Shown here: in pieces, positions 54,414 through 62,486 of the stretch
Layout: each line of letters begins with the position of its first letter
Numbering within the stretch: the stretch's first letter is position 1
Assembly: GCF_040686855.1 (NCBI RefSeq)
Contig: NZ_JBFBOG010000002.1
Coordinates: 496,001-560,000 of the forward strand
Origin: Leifsonia sp040686855
GTDB lineage: Bacteria; Actinomycetota; Actinomycetes; Actinomycetales; Microbacteriaceae
Direction of reading: 5' to 3'
Length of the DNA: 64,000 nucleotides
Notes under the pieces: generated by a model
Seen by the model: only the letters and a program-made list of their open reading frames with translations
The model's database searches: none
Told to the model about the DNA's origin: nothing
Translations under genes and position numbers: made by a program

Positions 54414-54724
54414 CTTCGACCATCGGACTGCCGGAAGAGAACCGGCTTGAATACGAGCGGCTGCACGCTAACGCCTGGCCCGGAGTCCTTGCTGCACTTG
54501 CCGCGTCCAACATCCGAAACTATTCGATCTTTAGACACGGGGAGTTGCTGTTCTCCTACATGGAGTACGTCGGCGACGACTACGAAGCCGATCTCCGCTT
54601 GCTGTCTGAGGACCCGGTTACGCGGGCATGGTTGCGACTATGCGGGCCCTTGCAGCTCCCTCTCGAAGACCGCCGCGACGACGAGTGGTGGAAGTCGCTG
54701 CCCGAGATCTTCCACATGGACTGA
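54401..54724 (+). CDS. L-rhamnose mutarotase-family protein
   Basis: 107 residues. LEYERLHANAWPGVLAALAASNIRNYSIFRHGELLFSYMEY fits RhaM-type sugar mutarotases, which speed anomer exchange of 6-deoxyhexoses. Its presence supports a deoxyhexose as the substrate of the regulon. It overlaps the SGNH gene by 13 nt and ends the operon. Confidence 0.87.
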   Translation: MLRLASTIGLPEENRLEYERLHANAWPGVLAALAASNIRNYSIFRHGELLFSYMEYVGDDYEADLRLLSEDPVTRAWLRLCGPLQLPLEDRRDDEWWKSLPEIFHMD

Positions 54725-54754
54725 GTGAATTTTGGTCCTCGATCAGATAGGTAG

Positions 54755-56005
54755 ATGGTGAAAGCGCGTCAGTTCCCTCGTCCGGCGGAATTGCTGGAAC
54801 TCATGCAGTTCAAGAAGCCGGAGCTGAATCTGAAGAAGCGGCGGCTGGAGTCGGCGCTCACGATCGAGGACCTGGCGCGGATCGCCAAGCGGCGCACGCC
54901 CAAGGCCGCGTTCGACTACACCGAAGGTGCGGCGGAGGGGGAGCTGTCATTGGCGCGGGCCAGGCAGGCGTTCCAGGATGTGGAGTTCCACCCCTCGATC
55001 CTGCACGACGTGTCGACGGTGGATACATCGTGTGAGATCTGGGGTGGTCCGTCGGCGTTGCCGTTCGGGATCGCGCCGACCGGGTTCACGAGGTTGATGC
55101 AGACCGAAGGGGAGACCGCGGGTGCCGGTGCGGCGGGGGCGGCGGGCATCCCGTTCACCCTCTCCACGCTGGGGACGACCTCGATCGAGGGGGTGAAGGC
55201 GGCGAACCCGCACGGGCGGAACTGGTTCCAGCTGTATGTGATGCGGCAGAAGGAGATCAGCTACGGGCTCGTGGAGCGGGCGGCGGCTGCCGGGTTCGAC
55301 ACGCTGTTCTTCACCGTGGACACGCCAGTGGCCGGGGCACGGTTGCGGGATAAGAGGAACGGGTTCTCCATCCCACCCCAGTTGACCCTGGGAACGATCG
55401 TGAACGCGATCCCGCGGCCGTGGTGGTGGTACGACTTCCTCACCACCCCCAAGCTCGAGTTCGCATCCCTCTCCGCGACCGGCGGCACCGTCGGCGACCT
55501 GCTCAACGCGGCGATGGACCCCTCGATCGACTACGACGACCTCGCCGAAATCCGGGCACTCTGGCCGGGGAAGCTCGTGATCAAGGGCGTGCAGAATCTC
55601 GAGGACGCGAAGCGGCTGGTGGACCACGGGGTCGACGGGATCGTGCTGTCCAACCACGGCGGCCGGCAGCTGGACCGCGCGCCGATCCCGTTCCACCTCC
55701 TCCCCGACGTCGCCCGGGAGGTCGGCCACCACACCGAGATCGCGATCGACACGGGCATCATGAACGGTGCCGACATCATCGCCGCCTACGCCCTCGGCGC
55801 GAAGTTCACGTTGATCGGGCGCGCCTACCTCTACGGGCTCATGGCCGGAGGCCGGGAAGGCGTCGACCGGGCCATCCAGATCCTCACCGACCAGATCACC
55901 CGCACCATGAAGCTCCTTCAGGTGCGCACCCTCGCCGAACTCGGTCCGCACCACGTCACCCAACTTGCCCGCCTCCAAGCGCTGCGCCGCGACGTTCAGT
56001 CGTAG
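54755..56005 (+). CDS. lldD: FMN-dependent L-lactate (alpha-hydroxyacid) dehydrogenase
   Basis: 416 residues. FMN and substrate residues are seen in IAPTGFTRLM, FQLYVMRQ, LVIKGVQ, LSNHGGRQLD (catalytic His) and DTGIMNGADIIAAYALGA. It oxidises L-lactate to pyruvate. It is 30 bp after the mutarotase gene and can be read through from it. GC-richer codon use than the regulon suggests it may be the older chromosomal neighbour. Some relatives act on glycolate or mandelate. Confidence 0.87.
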   Translation: MVKARQFPRPAELLELMQFKKPELNLKKRRLESALTIEDLARIAKRRTPKAAFDYTEGAAEGELSLARARQAFQDVEFHPSILHDVSTVDTSCEIWGGPSALPFGIAPTGFTRLMQTEGETAGAGAAGAAGIPFTLSTLGTTSIEGVKAANPHGRNWFQLYVMRQKEISYGLVERAAAAGFDTLFFTVDTPVAGARLRDKRNGFSIPPQLTLGTIVNAIPRPWWWYDFLTTPKLEFASLSATGGTVGDLLNAAMDPSIDYDDLAEIRALWPGKLVIKGVQNLEDAKRLVDHGVDGIVLSNHGGRQLDRAPIPFHLLPDVAREVGHHTEIAIDTGIMNGADIIAAYALGAKFTLIGRAYLYGLMAGGREGVDRAIQILTDQITRTMKLLQVRTLAELGPHHVTQLARLQALRRDVQS

Positions 56006-56068
56006 TTACGAGTTCGCTTCGACGCAGTGGGTGCGGACGAAGCGATCCACGGGTTCCCCTCCCGTGCG

Positions 56069-56101
56069 CCAGGCCCGCACACTGTCTCCGTGCGGGCCTG
56101 G
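56069..56101 (+). terminator. Hairpin after the lactate dehydrogenase gene
   Basis: Perfect 12-bp GC-rich stem CCAGGCCCGCAC/GTGCGGGCCTGG with a 9-nt loop, no U-tract. Likely the transcript end; the rest of 56006-56316 holds nothing recognisable. Confidence 0.75.
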
Positions 56102-56316
56102 CACTAACCCCGTTATCGGGCTGATCGCTTCAATCGCCTCGGCATTGCAAAGCCATATCGTGCGGCTTTCAGTGCCTTCCTGTCTGGCGTGTACCCATGA
56201 CGTGTGCATCAGCTGCGCGCGCGGGAGCCAGCCGATCTCAAAAGAAATAAGCGCGTCACAGGCGTCGGAGATCGACTGCGAGTTTCTCGGTGCGAGGACT
56301 GCGCTGGTGAGGGCAT

Positions 56317-56536
56317 GAGGAGCCGCCTGCGGCGGCGCTGCACTTGCCGGTTTGTTTGTCTTTCCGCGGGGCGATCGTAGCTCGTTCCCGGTGCGTCCGT
56401 GCCGGGCTTTCGCGGCATATCCTCACTCGCTGCGCTCCCTCCGGTATTCCACGGTCCCGGCACTCCCGTCCCTCCCACTCGCTCTCGATCTCTCCGCCGG
56501 AAGGCAAACAACAACGATCGACAGGGAGTGATTGAA
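56317..56536 (+). promoter_or_regulatory. Duplicated leader, copy A
   Basis: Leader of the 100-residue gene. The core 56399-56463 matches the leader of the ParB-like gene (58364-58429, minus strand) in 63 of 66 positions. Flanking parts are also similar, including a GCCGCC/GGCGGC hairpin near 56322. Probably a shared promoter or structured RNA leader. Confidence 0.7.
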
Positions 56537-56839
56537 ATGCGGGTATTCGTCATCGACGCCAGCAACATGGGTCCGGAACTGCAAGGTGGTTTGATCGGCG
56601 TGGTCGGGTCCGTGTTCCCGGACGCGGCGGAGAAGAAGGAGTGCGTGGAGACCGTCGCCCGGTACGCGGCAGACGGGTGGGCAATCGCCGCAGACCCGCG
56701 CACCCTGATCGGCCGGCTCGCAGCACTGACCGCGGAAACAGCGTGCGTACCGTTTCTAGCGTTCGACCGGGTGCCGCAGCGTGGTGGCCCGGTCGTGGGA
56801 CCGCCGCCGGTTCCCGCGGCCGCCCGGGTGCTGGGCTGA
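56537..56839 (+). CDS. 100-residue hypothetical protein
   Basis: MRVFVIDASNMGPELQGGL at the start, a helical middle (AEKKECVETVARYAADGWAI) and a Pro-rich end. The frame is open upstream; the start follows GGGAGTG. No family recognised. It shares its leader with the convergent ParB-like gene, so both are likely made under the same condition. Plasmid-type accessory gene. Confidence 0.65.
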   Translation: MRVFVIDASNMGPELQGGLIGVVGSVFPDAAEKKECVETVARYAADGWAIAADPRTLIGRLAALTAETACVPFLAFDRVPQRGGPVVGPPPVPAAARVLG

Positions 56840-56897
56840 CCTTGAACCGCACGACTGCGGACCCCGTCTTGACGGCGGGGCCCCGCAGTCGGTCGGG

Positions 56898-58289
56898 TTA
56901 TTCGTCGTCCTCCCGAGGGTGGTCGGCGCCGCCCGCCGCGCTCGACTGCTGCTCGCCGGTGACGATCTGCTCGACGTCGCTGAGGGTGTACCCCCAGGCG
57001 GCGAGTTGGGTGAAGTAGGCGGCGTCGGTGGGGGACGGCGCCCGCCAGGTCTGCTTACTGGTGACCGACTCGCAGGCTCCGAGCACGATCGCGAGGGCGA
57101 CGTGCTGTGCCTTGGCCGGGCTCTGTTCGATGAGCGCGGCGAGCTTGTCGGTTTCGAAGTATCCGGTCCGGTCGATGCCGAGCAGGTCGTGGGCGAGGTC
57201 GTTGCCGCCCTGCGTGGCGGCGCTGACGGCGTGCCGGTGGACGGTGAGCCCTCGGGCGATAACCACGAGGGCGTCCTTGGGCAGGGTCTTCCGGGAGAGC
57301 AGGGTGGTGAGCCATTCGCGGCGGACGACCCCGGCCGACGTCCATGCTTTGTTGTTGGCGATCAGGGTGCGGCGTTCCGCCTTCTGCTCGTCCGTCATCG
57401 GCCCGCTCTTCGCCTGGCCGCCATAGGTGTGGAAGCCAGCCGCCTTCGCGTCCTTGACGAAATAGGTGACATTGGCGTCCCCGTCGGCGTAGACGCGAAC
57501 ATAAGCGGCCCGTCCGTCGATGCTCTCGATGTGGTCGACGGTGACGCGTTGGTCGTCGGCGGTGAGAAGCTCGCTGATGCGGGTGTACTCGGTGTCGTAG
57601 TACCCGGGGTCGTTTTCGAGGACCGCATATCCGTGCCTGGATAGTTCGGCTTCCGCGTCGGCTTTCACCTGCGCGCGGGCTTTGTCGTCGCGCGCCCGCT
57701 GGGCCGCGTGTACGAACTGGGCCGGATTGGTGGTGGCGACCTGGATGAGGTCGGCGCGGGTGGCCTCGTCGCTGTCGAACTCGATCAGTACCGCCGCCTG
57801 GTCAAGGGTGAGCGGGTGCTCCTGGATCGCGGACGCCGCGACCGGGTTCTCGGTGACGGCGAGGGCGGTCTTGACCTCCTTCTGCCTGGTGCCGGTGCGC
57901 CGCGCGATCGCGGTCACACTGAGGCCTTCGAAGGCGAGTTGTTGGAACGCGGCGGCACGGTCGCCGTCGGTGAGGGCTTCGCGCTGGTCGTTCTCGACCA
58001 TCTGCTGCACGATCCGCTCCGTCGTCTCCTCGTCCCCATCGACCATGTAGACGGGAATGGTGGCGAGTCCGGCTTCGCGGGCGGCGAAGACCCGCCGCTG
58101 CCCGGCCCGGACGGTCACCGTTCCGTCGTCGCCACGGTGACCGAGGACCGGGGTCAGCACACCGTTCTCTTTGATGGACTGCACGAAGGCGGGGGTGATC
58201 GGTGCGGTGGGTCGCACGTTGGTTTCGATGGTGAGCGTGTGCGGGTCGACGTGTTCGATGGTGCCCGCACCCGTTGTGGTGTCGCTCAT
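56898..58289 (-). CDS. ParB/Spo0J-family protein
   Basis: 463 residues. ParB N-domain: DPHTLTIETNVRPTAPITPAFVQSIKENGVLTPV... VRAGQRRVFAAREAGLATIPVYMV, then the helix-turn-helix FEGLSVTAIARRTGTRQKEVKTALA. A long C-terminal part is unique. No ParA is beside it, so it may be a regulator or CTP-switch protein rather than a partition factor. GAAGGAGA precedes the ATG at 58289. Confidence 0.85.
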   Translation of the reverse strand: MSDTTTGAGTIEHVDPHTLTIETNVRPTAPITPAFVQSIKENGVLTPVLGHRGDDGTVTVRAGQRRVFAAREAGLATIPVYMVDGDEETTERIVQQMVENDQREALTDGDRAAAFQQLAFEGLSVTAIARRTGTRQKEVKTALAVTENPVAASAIQEHPLTLDQAAVLIEFDSDEATRADLIQVATTNPAQFVHAAQRARDDKARAQVKADAEAELSRHGYAVLENDPGYYDTEYTRISELLTADDQRVTVDHIESIDGRAAYVRVYADGDANVTYFVKDAKAAGFHTYGGQAKSGPMTDEQKAERRTLIANNKAWTSAGVVRREWLTTLLSRKTLPKDALVVIARGLTVHRHAVSAATQGGNDLAHDLLGIDRTGYFETDKLAALIEQSPAKAQHVALAIVLGACESVTSKQTWRAPSPTDAAYFTQLAAWGYTLSDVEQIVTGEQQSSAAGGADHPREDDE

Positions 58290-58515
58290 GGTTTCTGTCT
58301 CCTTCAACTGTTCTTGTTCGCCTGTCTGGCAAGGGGATCGAGGGTGAGCGGGAGCGGTGCGCAGTGTCGGGTCCGTGGAATACCGGAGGGAGCGCGAGCG
58401 AGTGAGGATATGCCGCGAAAGCCCGGCACGAAGTCCTGCGGGAGCGAACTACGATCAACGGCCAGGCAGACGAACAACCCAGCAAGCAGCGTGCCGCTCG
58501 CGGCTCCGTCGGCAG
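58290..58515 (-). promoter_or_regulatory. Duplicated leader, copy B
   Basis: Leader of the ParB-like gene. Core 58364-58429 is the inverted copy of 56399-56463 with one indel and two substitutions. Similarity extends to the ribosome site on one side and to a GCCGC/GCGGC hairpin on the other. Confidence 0.7.
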
Positions 58516-58591
58516 GATCTGAGCGCATGAATGCATGCTGCTAGCCGATACGGGTACTCGGCCGTCGGTAGTTCGCTCGCGGTGTCGAAGT

Positions 58592-59362
58592 ATGGTGGTG
58601 CTCGTGCCGCCTAGCCGCGAAGACCTTCTGCCCTGGATGCTTCGGTTCCTCCAAGACAAAGAACATGCTGACGGGATCCGTGTCTTGGAGGAGTACGGCT
58701 GGGACTTTCGGATCCTCGGCGGATTGATCGAACGAGTCCGCCGGGCAGCTCGCGCGTATATCCTCCTCGAGAAGCAGGGATTCTCGGCAGAGGGACGATC
58801 CCTCGTCCGTAGCGCGCTCGAACATGCAGTGACAGCGCAGTGGGCGTTTCTGACTCCAAATGGCGTTGATCGGTTGGAAGTCCAGCTTCTCCAGGCCCGC
58901 GTGGACTACGCCAAGAACTCGCAGGACGCCAACGATCCGGAGTGGGACGAACTCATCGAACGCATGAAGACGCAGATTCCACATAATCTGAACGGGTCCC
59001 GCCGCCGAGGTATGCCGAAGTTCAGCGGAAAAGGCAACGTCCTCGAGTCGCTCGATGAGACGGGCTACCTACAGCGCGCCTACGCCGTACTGTCGAGAGC
59101 GGGGCATGTCACCGATCAAGCAGTGACTGACTACTTTGTCGAGGACGGCGAGGTGGTCGCCGTGGCGAGTGGCCCGTCCGATGTCCATGACATCGACGTT
59201 TTCCACACGCTGGCGACCTCGTGCTGCCTCGCGGCGTGGGTTCTCGCCCGGATGGAAGGCGACGCTCGCGGGCTCGAGTTGGCGACAGCTCAAGGTCTGC
59301 TCTGGCGGCTCGACACGCATCTCCCAGCCGAGAGCCGTCGCTTCCCGGCGGAAACTGATTGA
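58592..59362 (+). CDS. DUF5677-like helical protein
   Basis: 256 residues. Helical core RVRRAARAYILLEKQGFSAEGRSLVRSALEHAVTAQW with the Arg-x4-His pattern of HEPN-like/DUF5677 proteins. The ATG at 58592 follows a weak ribosome site; an ATG at 58535 is the alternative. Often near mobile-element genes. Possible RNase or signalling role by fold only. Confidence 0.65.
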   Translation: MVVLVPPSREDLLPWMLRFLQDKEHADGIRVLEEYGWDFRILGGLIERVRRAARAYILLEKQGFSAEGRSLVRSALEHAVTAQWAFLTPNGVDRLEVQLLQARVDYAKNSQDANDPEWDELIERMKTQIPHNLNGSRRRGMPKFSGKGNVLESLDETGYLQRAYAVLSRAGHVTDQAVTDYFVEDGEVVAVASGPSDVHDIDVFHTLATSCCLAAWVLARMEGDARGLELATAQGLLWRLDTHLPAESRRFPAETD

Positions 59363-59406
59363 GAAGTGCCGACGAGCTAACGCTGGAGGGACGGGATTCG
59401 TCCCGG

Positions 59407-59688
59407 CTACGAGCAGCTGTCGCACTGCAGGTCGTCTTGCGGGTCGATCGGGACCAGGTGCTCGAGGGCGTCGCCTTGGTAGCGGGCGTCCCCGATCTCG
59501 TCGTCCGTGACGTGTTCACGGATCCAGGCATCGGCGGTGGCGGGTTCTCGGAGCGCTCGGAGGACGCCGGCGAGGGCTTCGACTTCGATGCAGCTGAGCC
59601 GGGGTGCGATGTCGGCGGCGAGATCCACTTTGCTGAACACGGCGGTGAAGTGGGTGAGTTCGTCGCTCTTGGTGATGAGGGTGCTCAT
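59407..59688 (-). CDS. 93-residue protein with LQCxSC tail
   Basis: Acidic helical protein (LSCIEVEALAGVLRALREPATADAWIREHVTDDEI) ending HLVPIDPQDDLQCDSCS. The last 16 residues match the tail of the 49-residue ICE protein at 7103-7252 (11 of 16 identical). GGGAGGAAG precedes the ATG. Unknown role. Confidence 0.7.
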   Translation of the reverse strand: MSTLITKSDELTHFTAVFSKVDLAADIAPRLSCIEVEALAGVLRALREPATADAWIREHVTDDEIGDARYQGDALEHLVPIDPQDDLQCDSCS

Positions 59689-59707
59689 GATCGTCTTCCT
59701 CCCTGCT

Positions 59708-59854
59708 GGTTGGTGTGCCGCGAAGGCACGCAGTGCCGATCAGGGGGTCCCGCCTGGAGTGCCACCCGGCAGGGCGGGGGCAGTCGGCTCCGAAGGGGCC
59801 TGCGCGCGGGGCCGGCGACTACACCATCGCCGCAGGCTTCACGGCACACCAACC
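59708..59854. repeat. 147-bp segment with 18-bp inverted arms
   Basis: GGTTGGTGTGCCGCGAAG (59708-59725) and CTTCACGGCACACCAACC (59837-59854) are inverted with one mismatch. It lies in the leader of the 93-residue gene. It could be a long-range RNA stem or a small miniature element; no clear target-site duplication is seen. Confidence 0.6.
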
Positions 59855-59888
59855 CAGGGGTGGAGCCCAACTGAGTGACTGTGGAGGG

Positions 59889-60212
59889 TCAGCGACGTGG
59901 CGGGATGCTCCGGCGGGGTCGGCTGCGGACGGCGTCTTTCCACACCCATCCTTCGTGGGTTTGTCCGTCACGGGAGGTGAACCGGATCCTGACCGCGTGC
60001 TCGTTCCACGCGATTACGTCAACGTCGGGGTGGACGACGGCTTCATGGAACCGGACGAACGCGATCGCCGGCGCCGGCGTCTCTGGGACCACCGCGGGGT
60101 CGTGCTCAAAATCGACTTCCTCCTCGCTCAGCCAGACCGGGCGGGGTCGGGTGACGATCTGCTCGATAACCCGGTCCATGCCCGCGCCGGGGTAGCGGCG
60201 GTTCTGTCCCAC
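59889..60212 (-). CDS. 107-residue hypothetical protein
   Basis: Acidic N-terminal half and a C-terminal beta segment (DVDVIAWNEHAVRIRFTSRDGQTHEGWVWKDAV). GTG start 4 nt after the upstream stop, so it is translated with that gene. No family recognised. Confidence 0.6.
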   Translation of the reverse strand: MGQNRRYPGAGMDRVIEQIVTRPRPVWLSEEEVDFEHDPAVVPETPAPAIAFVRFHEAVVHPDVDVIAWNEHAVRIRFTSRDGQTHEGWVWKDAVRSRPRRSIPPRR

Positions 60213-60216
60213 CGGT

Positions 60217-60486
60217 TCAGGCCGGGTCGACGTGAACCAAGACCCACCCGGTGCCCGCGGAGTGCACCTCTATCAACCGCATGTGCGCCGGGTCGTGGTC
60301 GGCGGCGGCGACTAGCGACCATCCGACGAGGCGCTCGGCGGGGTGGGTGAGGGCGTCGTGGGCGACCGTGGTGCGGAGGGGTTCGGCGGCGACGACACGG
60401 TAGCGGCGGTCGTGCCAGACCAGACGGGCGGGTGTTCCGGAATCGGTCCACAGGTGGACGATGTGGGCGGCGGGGGCGATGCTCAT
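60217..60486 (-). CDS. 89-residue hypothetical protein
   Basis: MSIAPAAHIVHLWTDSGTPA, then LVWHDRRYRVVAAEPLRT and HMRLIEVHSAGTGWVLVHVD: two beta-rich parts like the nucleotidyltransferase-neighbour DUF6504-type proteins of Actinobacteria (uncertain). AGGA precedes the ATG. First of two genes under the minus-strand side of the LexA-like box. Confidence 0.65.
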   Translation of the reverse strand: MSIAPAAHIVHLWTDSGTPARLVWHDRRYRVVAAEPLRTTVAHDALTHPAERLVGWSLVAAADHDPAHMRLIEVHSAGTGWVLVHVDPA

Positions 60487-60534
60487 GACCGGTTCCTCGG
60501 ATCGGGTTGCGGTGCGGGTTCTGCAGCCCACAAT

Positions 60535-60549
60535 AGAACATATGTTCGA
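60535..60549. promoter_or_regulatory. LexA-like SOS box
   Basis: AGAACATATGTTCGA, with the perfect 12-bp palindrome GAACATATGTTC (60536-60547). It fits the Gram-positive LexA consensus CGAAC-N4-GTTCG apart from one outer base. It lies between divergent genes and could control both. Confidence 0.7.
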
Positions 60550-60567
60550 ATGTCGGAGACTGGATCG

Positions 60568-60912
60568 GTGAGGGTGCTGCAGGCGGGGGAGCGGGTGTGG
60601 TTGGTGTTGGAGGAGCGTCCGCTGCGGATCCGTTTCGTGATCGAGTACGGCCCCGCCGTGAATCGGCGCACCCACGAGACGCTGATGATGTACCGGGTCG
60701 ACCACTTCACCATCAAGCGATCCGACCGGTGGCCACTCGGGTTCTACGACGAACTGCGCCAAGCGACCGACTCGTGCGCGACGGCCCTCGGAATACCCTC
60801 CTTCCTAACGCCGGAGCGTGCCCCGGACGGGACGGTGGTGACACCGGCGGAGCAGCGGCAGCGCTGGCAGGCCGGACTCGATCCCCGCACCGGGCTTCCG
60901 CGCCGCGGCTAG
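60568..60912 (+). CDS. 114-residue hypothetical protein
   Basis: VRVLQAGERVWLVLEERPLRIRFVIEYG, then RTHETLMMYRVDHFTIKRS and a C-terminal VTPAEQRQRWQAGLDPRTG. No catalytic motif. The GTG at 60568 follows GGAG; the ATG at 60550 is too close to the LexA-like box to be a good start. Damage-inducible if the box works. Confidence 0.6.
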   Translation: MRVLQAGERVWLVLEERPLRIRFVIEYGPAVNRRTHETLMMYRVDHFTIKRSDRWPLGFYDELRQATDSCATALGIPSFLTPERAPDGTVVTPAEQRQRWQAGLDPRTGLPRRG

Positions 60913-61077
60913 CCACACTCCGGTCCTGCAGACGACTTTCCAGGCAGGCGATCGAGTGCGATTCTGGGTCCATGTCTCGCATTCTCGAGACCGGCGGGCT
61001 GGCCGGTCACACCCTCATCGACGCGCTCAGCGCCAGAGACGAGACCGCAAGCCTGGCGGAGCGCGTCCGCCGCTCAC

Positions 61078-61152
61078 ATGGTTGAGGTTGATGGCCGCCG
61101 GGTCCGGCAGAGCAATCTGACCAAGGTGCTATTTCCCAAGACTGGCAGGGGC
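61078..61152 (+). pseudogene. LigD polymerase-domain remnant
   Basis: MVEVDGRRVRQSNLTKVLFPKTG is the conserved first strand of the NHEJ primase-polymerase domain of LigD. The family continues with TTKGDVIDYY; here the similarity stops after about 24 residues and runs into the convergent membrane-protein gene. A 37-codon frame (60973-61085) overlaps its start and is unassigned. Confidence 0.6.
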
Positions 61153-61163
61153 GGAAGTTGTCG

Positions 61164-62183
61164 TCAGTCTTCCGACCGCTTTTCCGAGCGGTGGTCATAC
61201 TCGACGTCAGAGCGACCGGCGCCTCCAAGCATCTCCTCGAGTTGTGCACCGAGCTCTTGTTCGTCATTAGACGTCTTCGGGGTCGCGAGGTGAAGCTGTT
61301 CATAGAGCGTGAACCTGTTCAGATACAGCCACGCTTCGAACGCCTTCCCGTACGCGTGCGCCGCAGCCAGGGCGCCGCGGTAGGAGAGCCACGCGGCTGC
61401 GTATGGCAGCACCGCAAGGAGCACCCACAGGCCGTGCGGCCAGAGCGCGACCGTGGAAACGGCTGCGCATAGGAGGCTGACAGCCGTCATGCGCACGGCC
61501 AGGTCCAGTCCTTGACGTTGGTCCTGCACGTAAGCGGTGTGACGGGCATCCGCGACCATCCCGATGAACGTGGCCCAGTTCAGGATGGGAAGGCCGATGG
61601 ATTGACCTGCGCGCGCCTCGTAACGGCGGAGCACGTTTCCGAGGCGGGTCGGAAGGACGCTCGCCTCGGTGGAAGGAAAGGAGGCCACCTCCGCCGAGCT
61701 TGCAGAAAAGGTGAGAGCTTGCATCAGCGCCTGCCTCGCCCGGGCGTCCCGTTCGGCTCGGGTCGAACCAGGAGGCAATGGTTCCTCACGAGGGCGGGTT
61801 TGTGGATTCACTTTCGAGAAGAGCCTGAGTGCCCTGTCGAAGCGTCGCGCCTGGACCAGCGCTCGTCGGTATGCGAGCGCTAAGCCAGCAGTGCTGGTTC
61901 CCCAATATCCCTCCATCAGTTGGACGATGACGAATTGGAGCGGGTGCGTAACCACTGCAATGCTGATCGCCACAGCGATTAGCACCAACCCCTGGATCGG
62001 CTGGGCAATGGGGTTGTTGGCCGCCAGTGATGACCAGTCGAGGGGCGATTGCCACGGATGCAGAAGGAAGAGCAAGTACAGCCACGTGGTACCGATGAGC
62101 GATGGAACCGTTGAGACGACACCAAAGTACTTCCCGATCGTCGATGTCGTGCCGAGACTCGGATCCGACGTCAGAATCGACAC
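61164..62183 (-). CDS. Membrane protein of unknown function
   Basis: 339 residues. Two membrane helices near the N-terminus (STVPSLIGTTWLYLLFLLHPW; QGLVLIAVAISIAVVTHPLQF), a long cytoplasmic helical part, and two helices near 260-300 (LLCAAVSTVALWPHGLWVLLAVLPYAAAW). GTG start next to the stop of the zinc-ribbon gene, so the two are coupled. Confidence 0.75.
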   Translation of the reverse strand: MSILTSDPSLGTTSTIGKYFGVVSTVPSLIGTTWLYLLFLLHPWQSPLDWSSLAANNPIAQPIQGLVLIAVAISIAVVTHPLQFVIVQLMEGYWGTSTAGLALAYRRALVQARRFDRALRLFSKVNPQTRPREEPLPPGSTRAERDARARQALMQALTFSASSAEVASFPSTEASVLPTRLGNVLRRYEARAGQSIGLPILNWATFIGMVADARHTAYVQDQRQGLDLAVRMTAVSLLCAAVSTVALWPHGLWVLLAVLPYAAAWLSYRGALAAAHAYGKAFEAWLYLNRFTLYEQLHLATPKTSNDEQELGAQLEEMLGGAGRSDVEYDHRSEKRSED

Positions 62184-62184
62184 G

Positions 62185-62379
62185 TCAACCGCCGCTCTTT
62201 TGCGGATACCAAGTGTGTCCGTTCTTGCACTTCCACACCGTCGGGTTGGTCAATGAGAACGGCTCCCCACAGACCGCACATACGCGGACACCGTCAGCAT
62301 CAAGTACCGGGGCCGGAGCGATCTCGAGGTCGGGATTTGGTGCAGGCACACCGGGTGGGGGGAATCCGGCATCGGACAT
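62185..62379 (-). CDS. 64-residue zinc-ribbon protein
   Basis: Pro-rich N-terminus and a ribbon VCAVCGEPFSLTNPTVWKCKNGHTWYP with Cys-x2-Cys and Cys-x2-xHis ligands. GGAGGGATC precedes the ATG. Coupled to the membrane-protein gene; may be its small partner. Confidence 0.72.
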   Translation of the reverse strand: MSDAGFPPPGVPAPNPDLEIAPAPVLDADGVRVCAVCGEPFSLTNPTVWKCKNGHTWYPQKSGG

Positions 62380-62486
62380 GATCCCTCCGCTCCATTTCGT
62401 TGCGTAGCTTACTCCGCGCGGGATTTCAAGTGAATGCCTCGGTGTGTCAGCTCTCGCCGTCTCTGCCCGGTGGAGACAATTGGGGC

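Noticed and set aside
56349..58480. Reading the inverted leader copies as ends of a transposon
   Set aside because: The copies lie upstream of two inward-facing genes, include ribosome-site regions, lack target duplications, and no transposase lies between them.
60973..61085. A 37-codon frame before the LigD remnant
   Set aside because: No recognisable family and a weak ribosome site; recorded with the remnant and not called as a gene.
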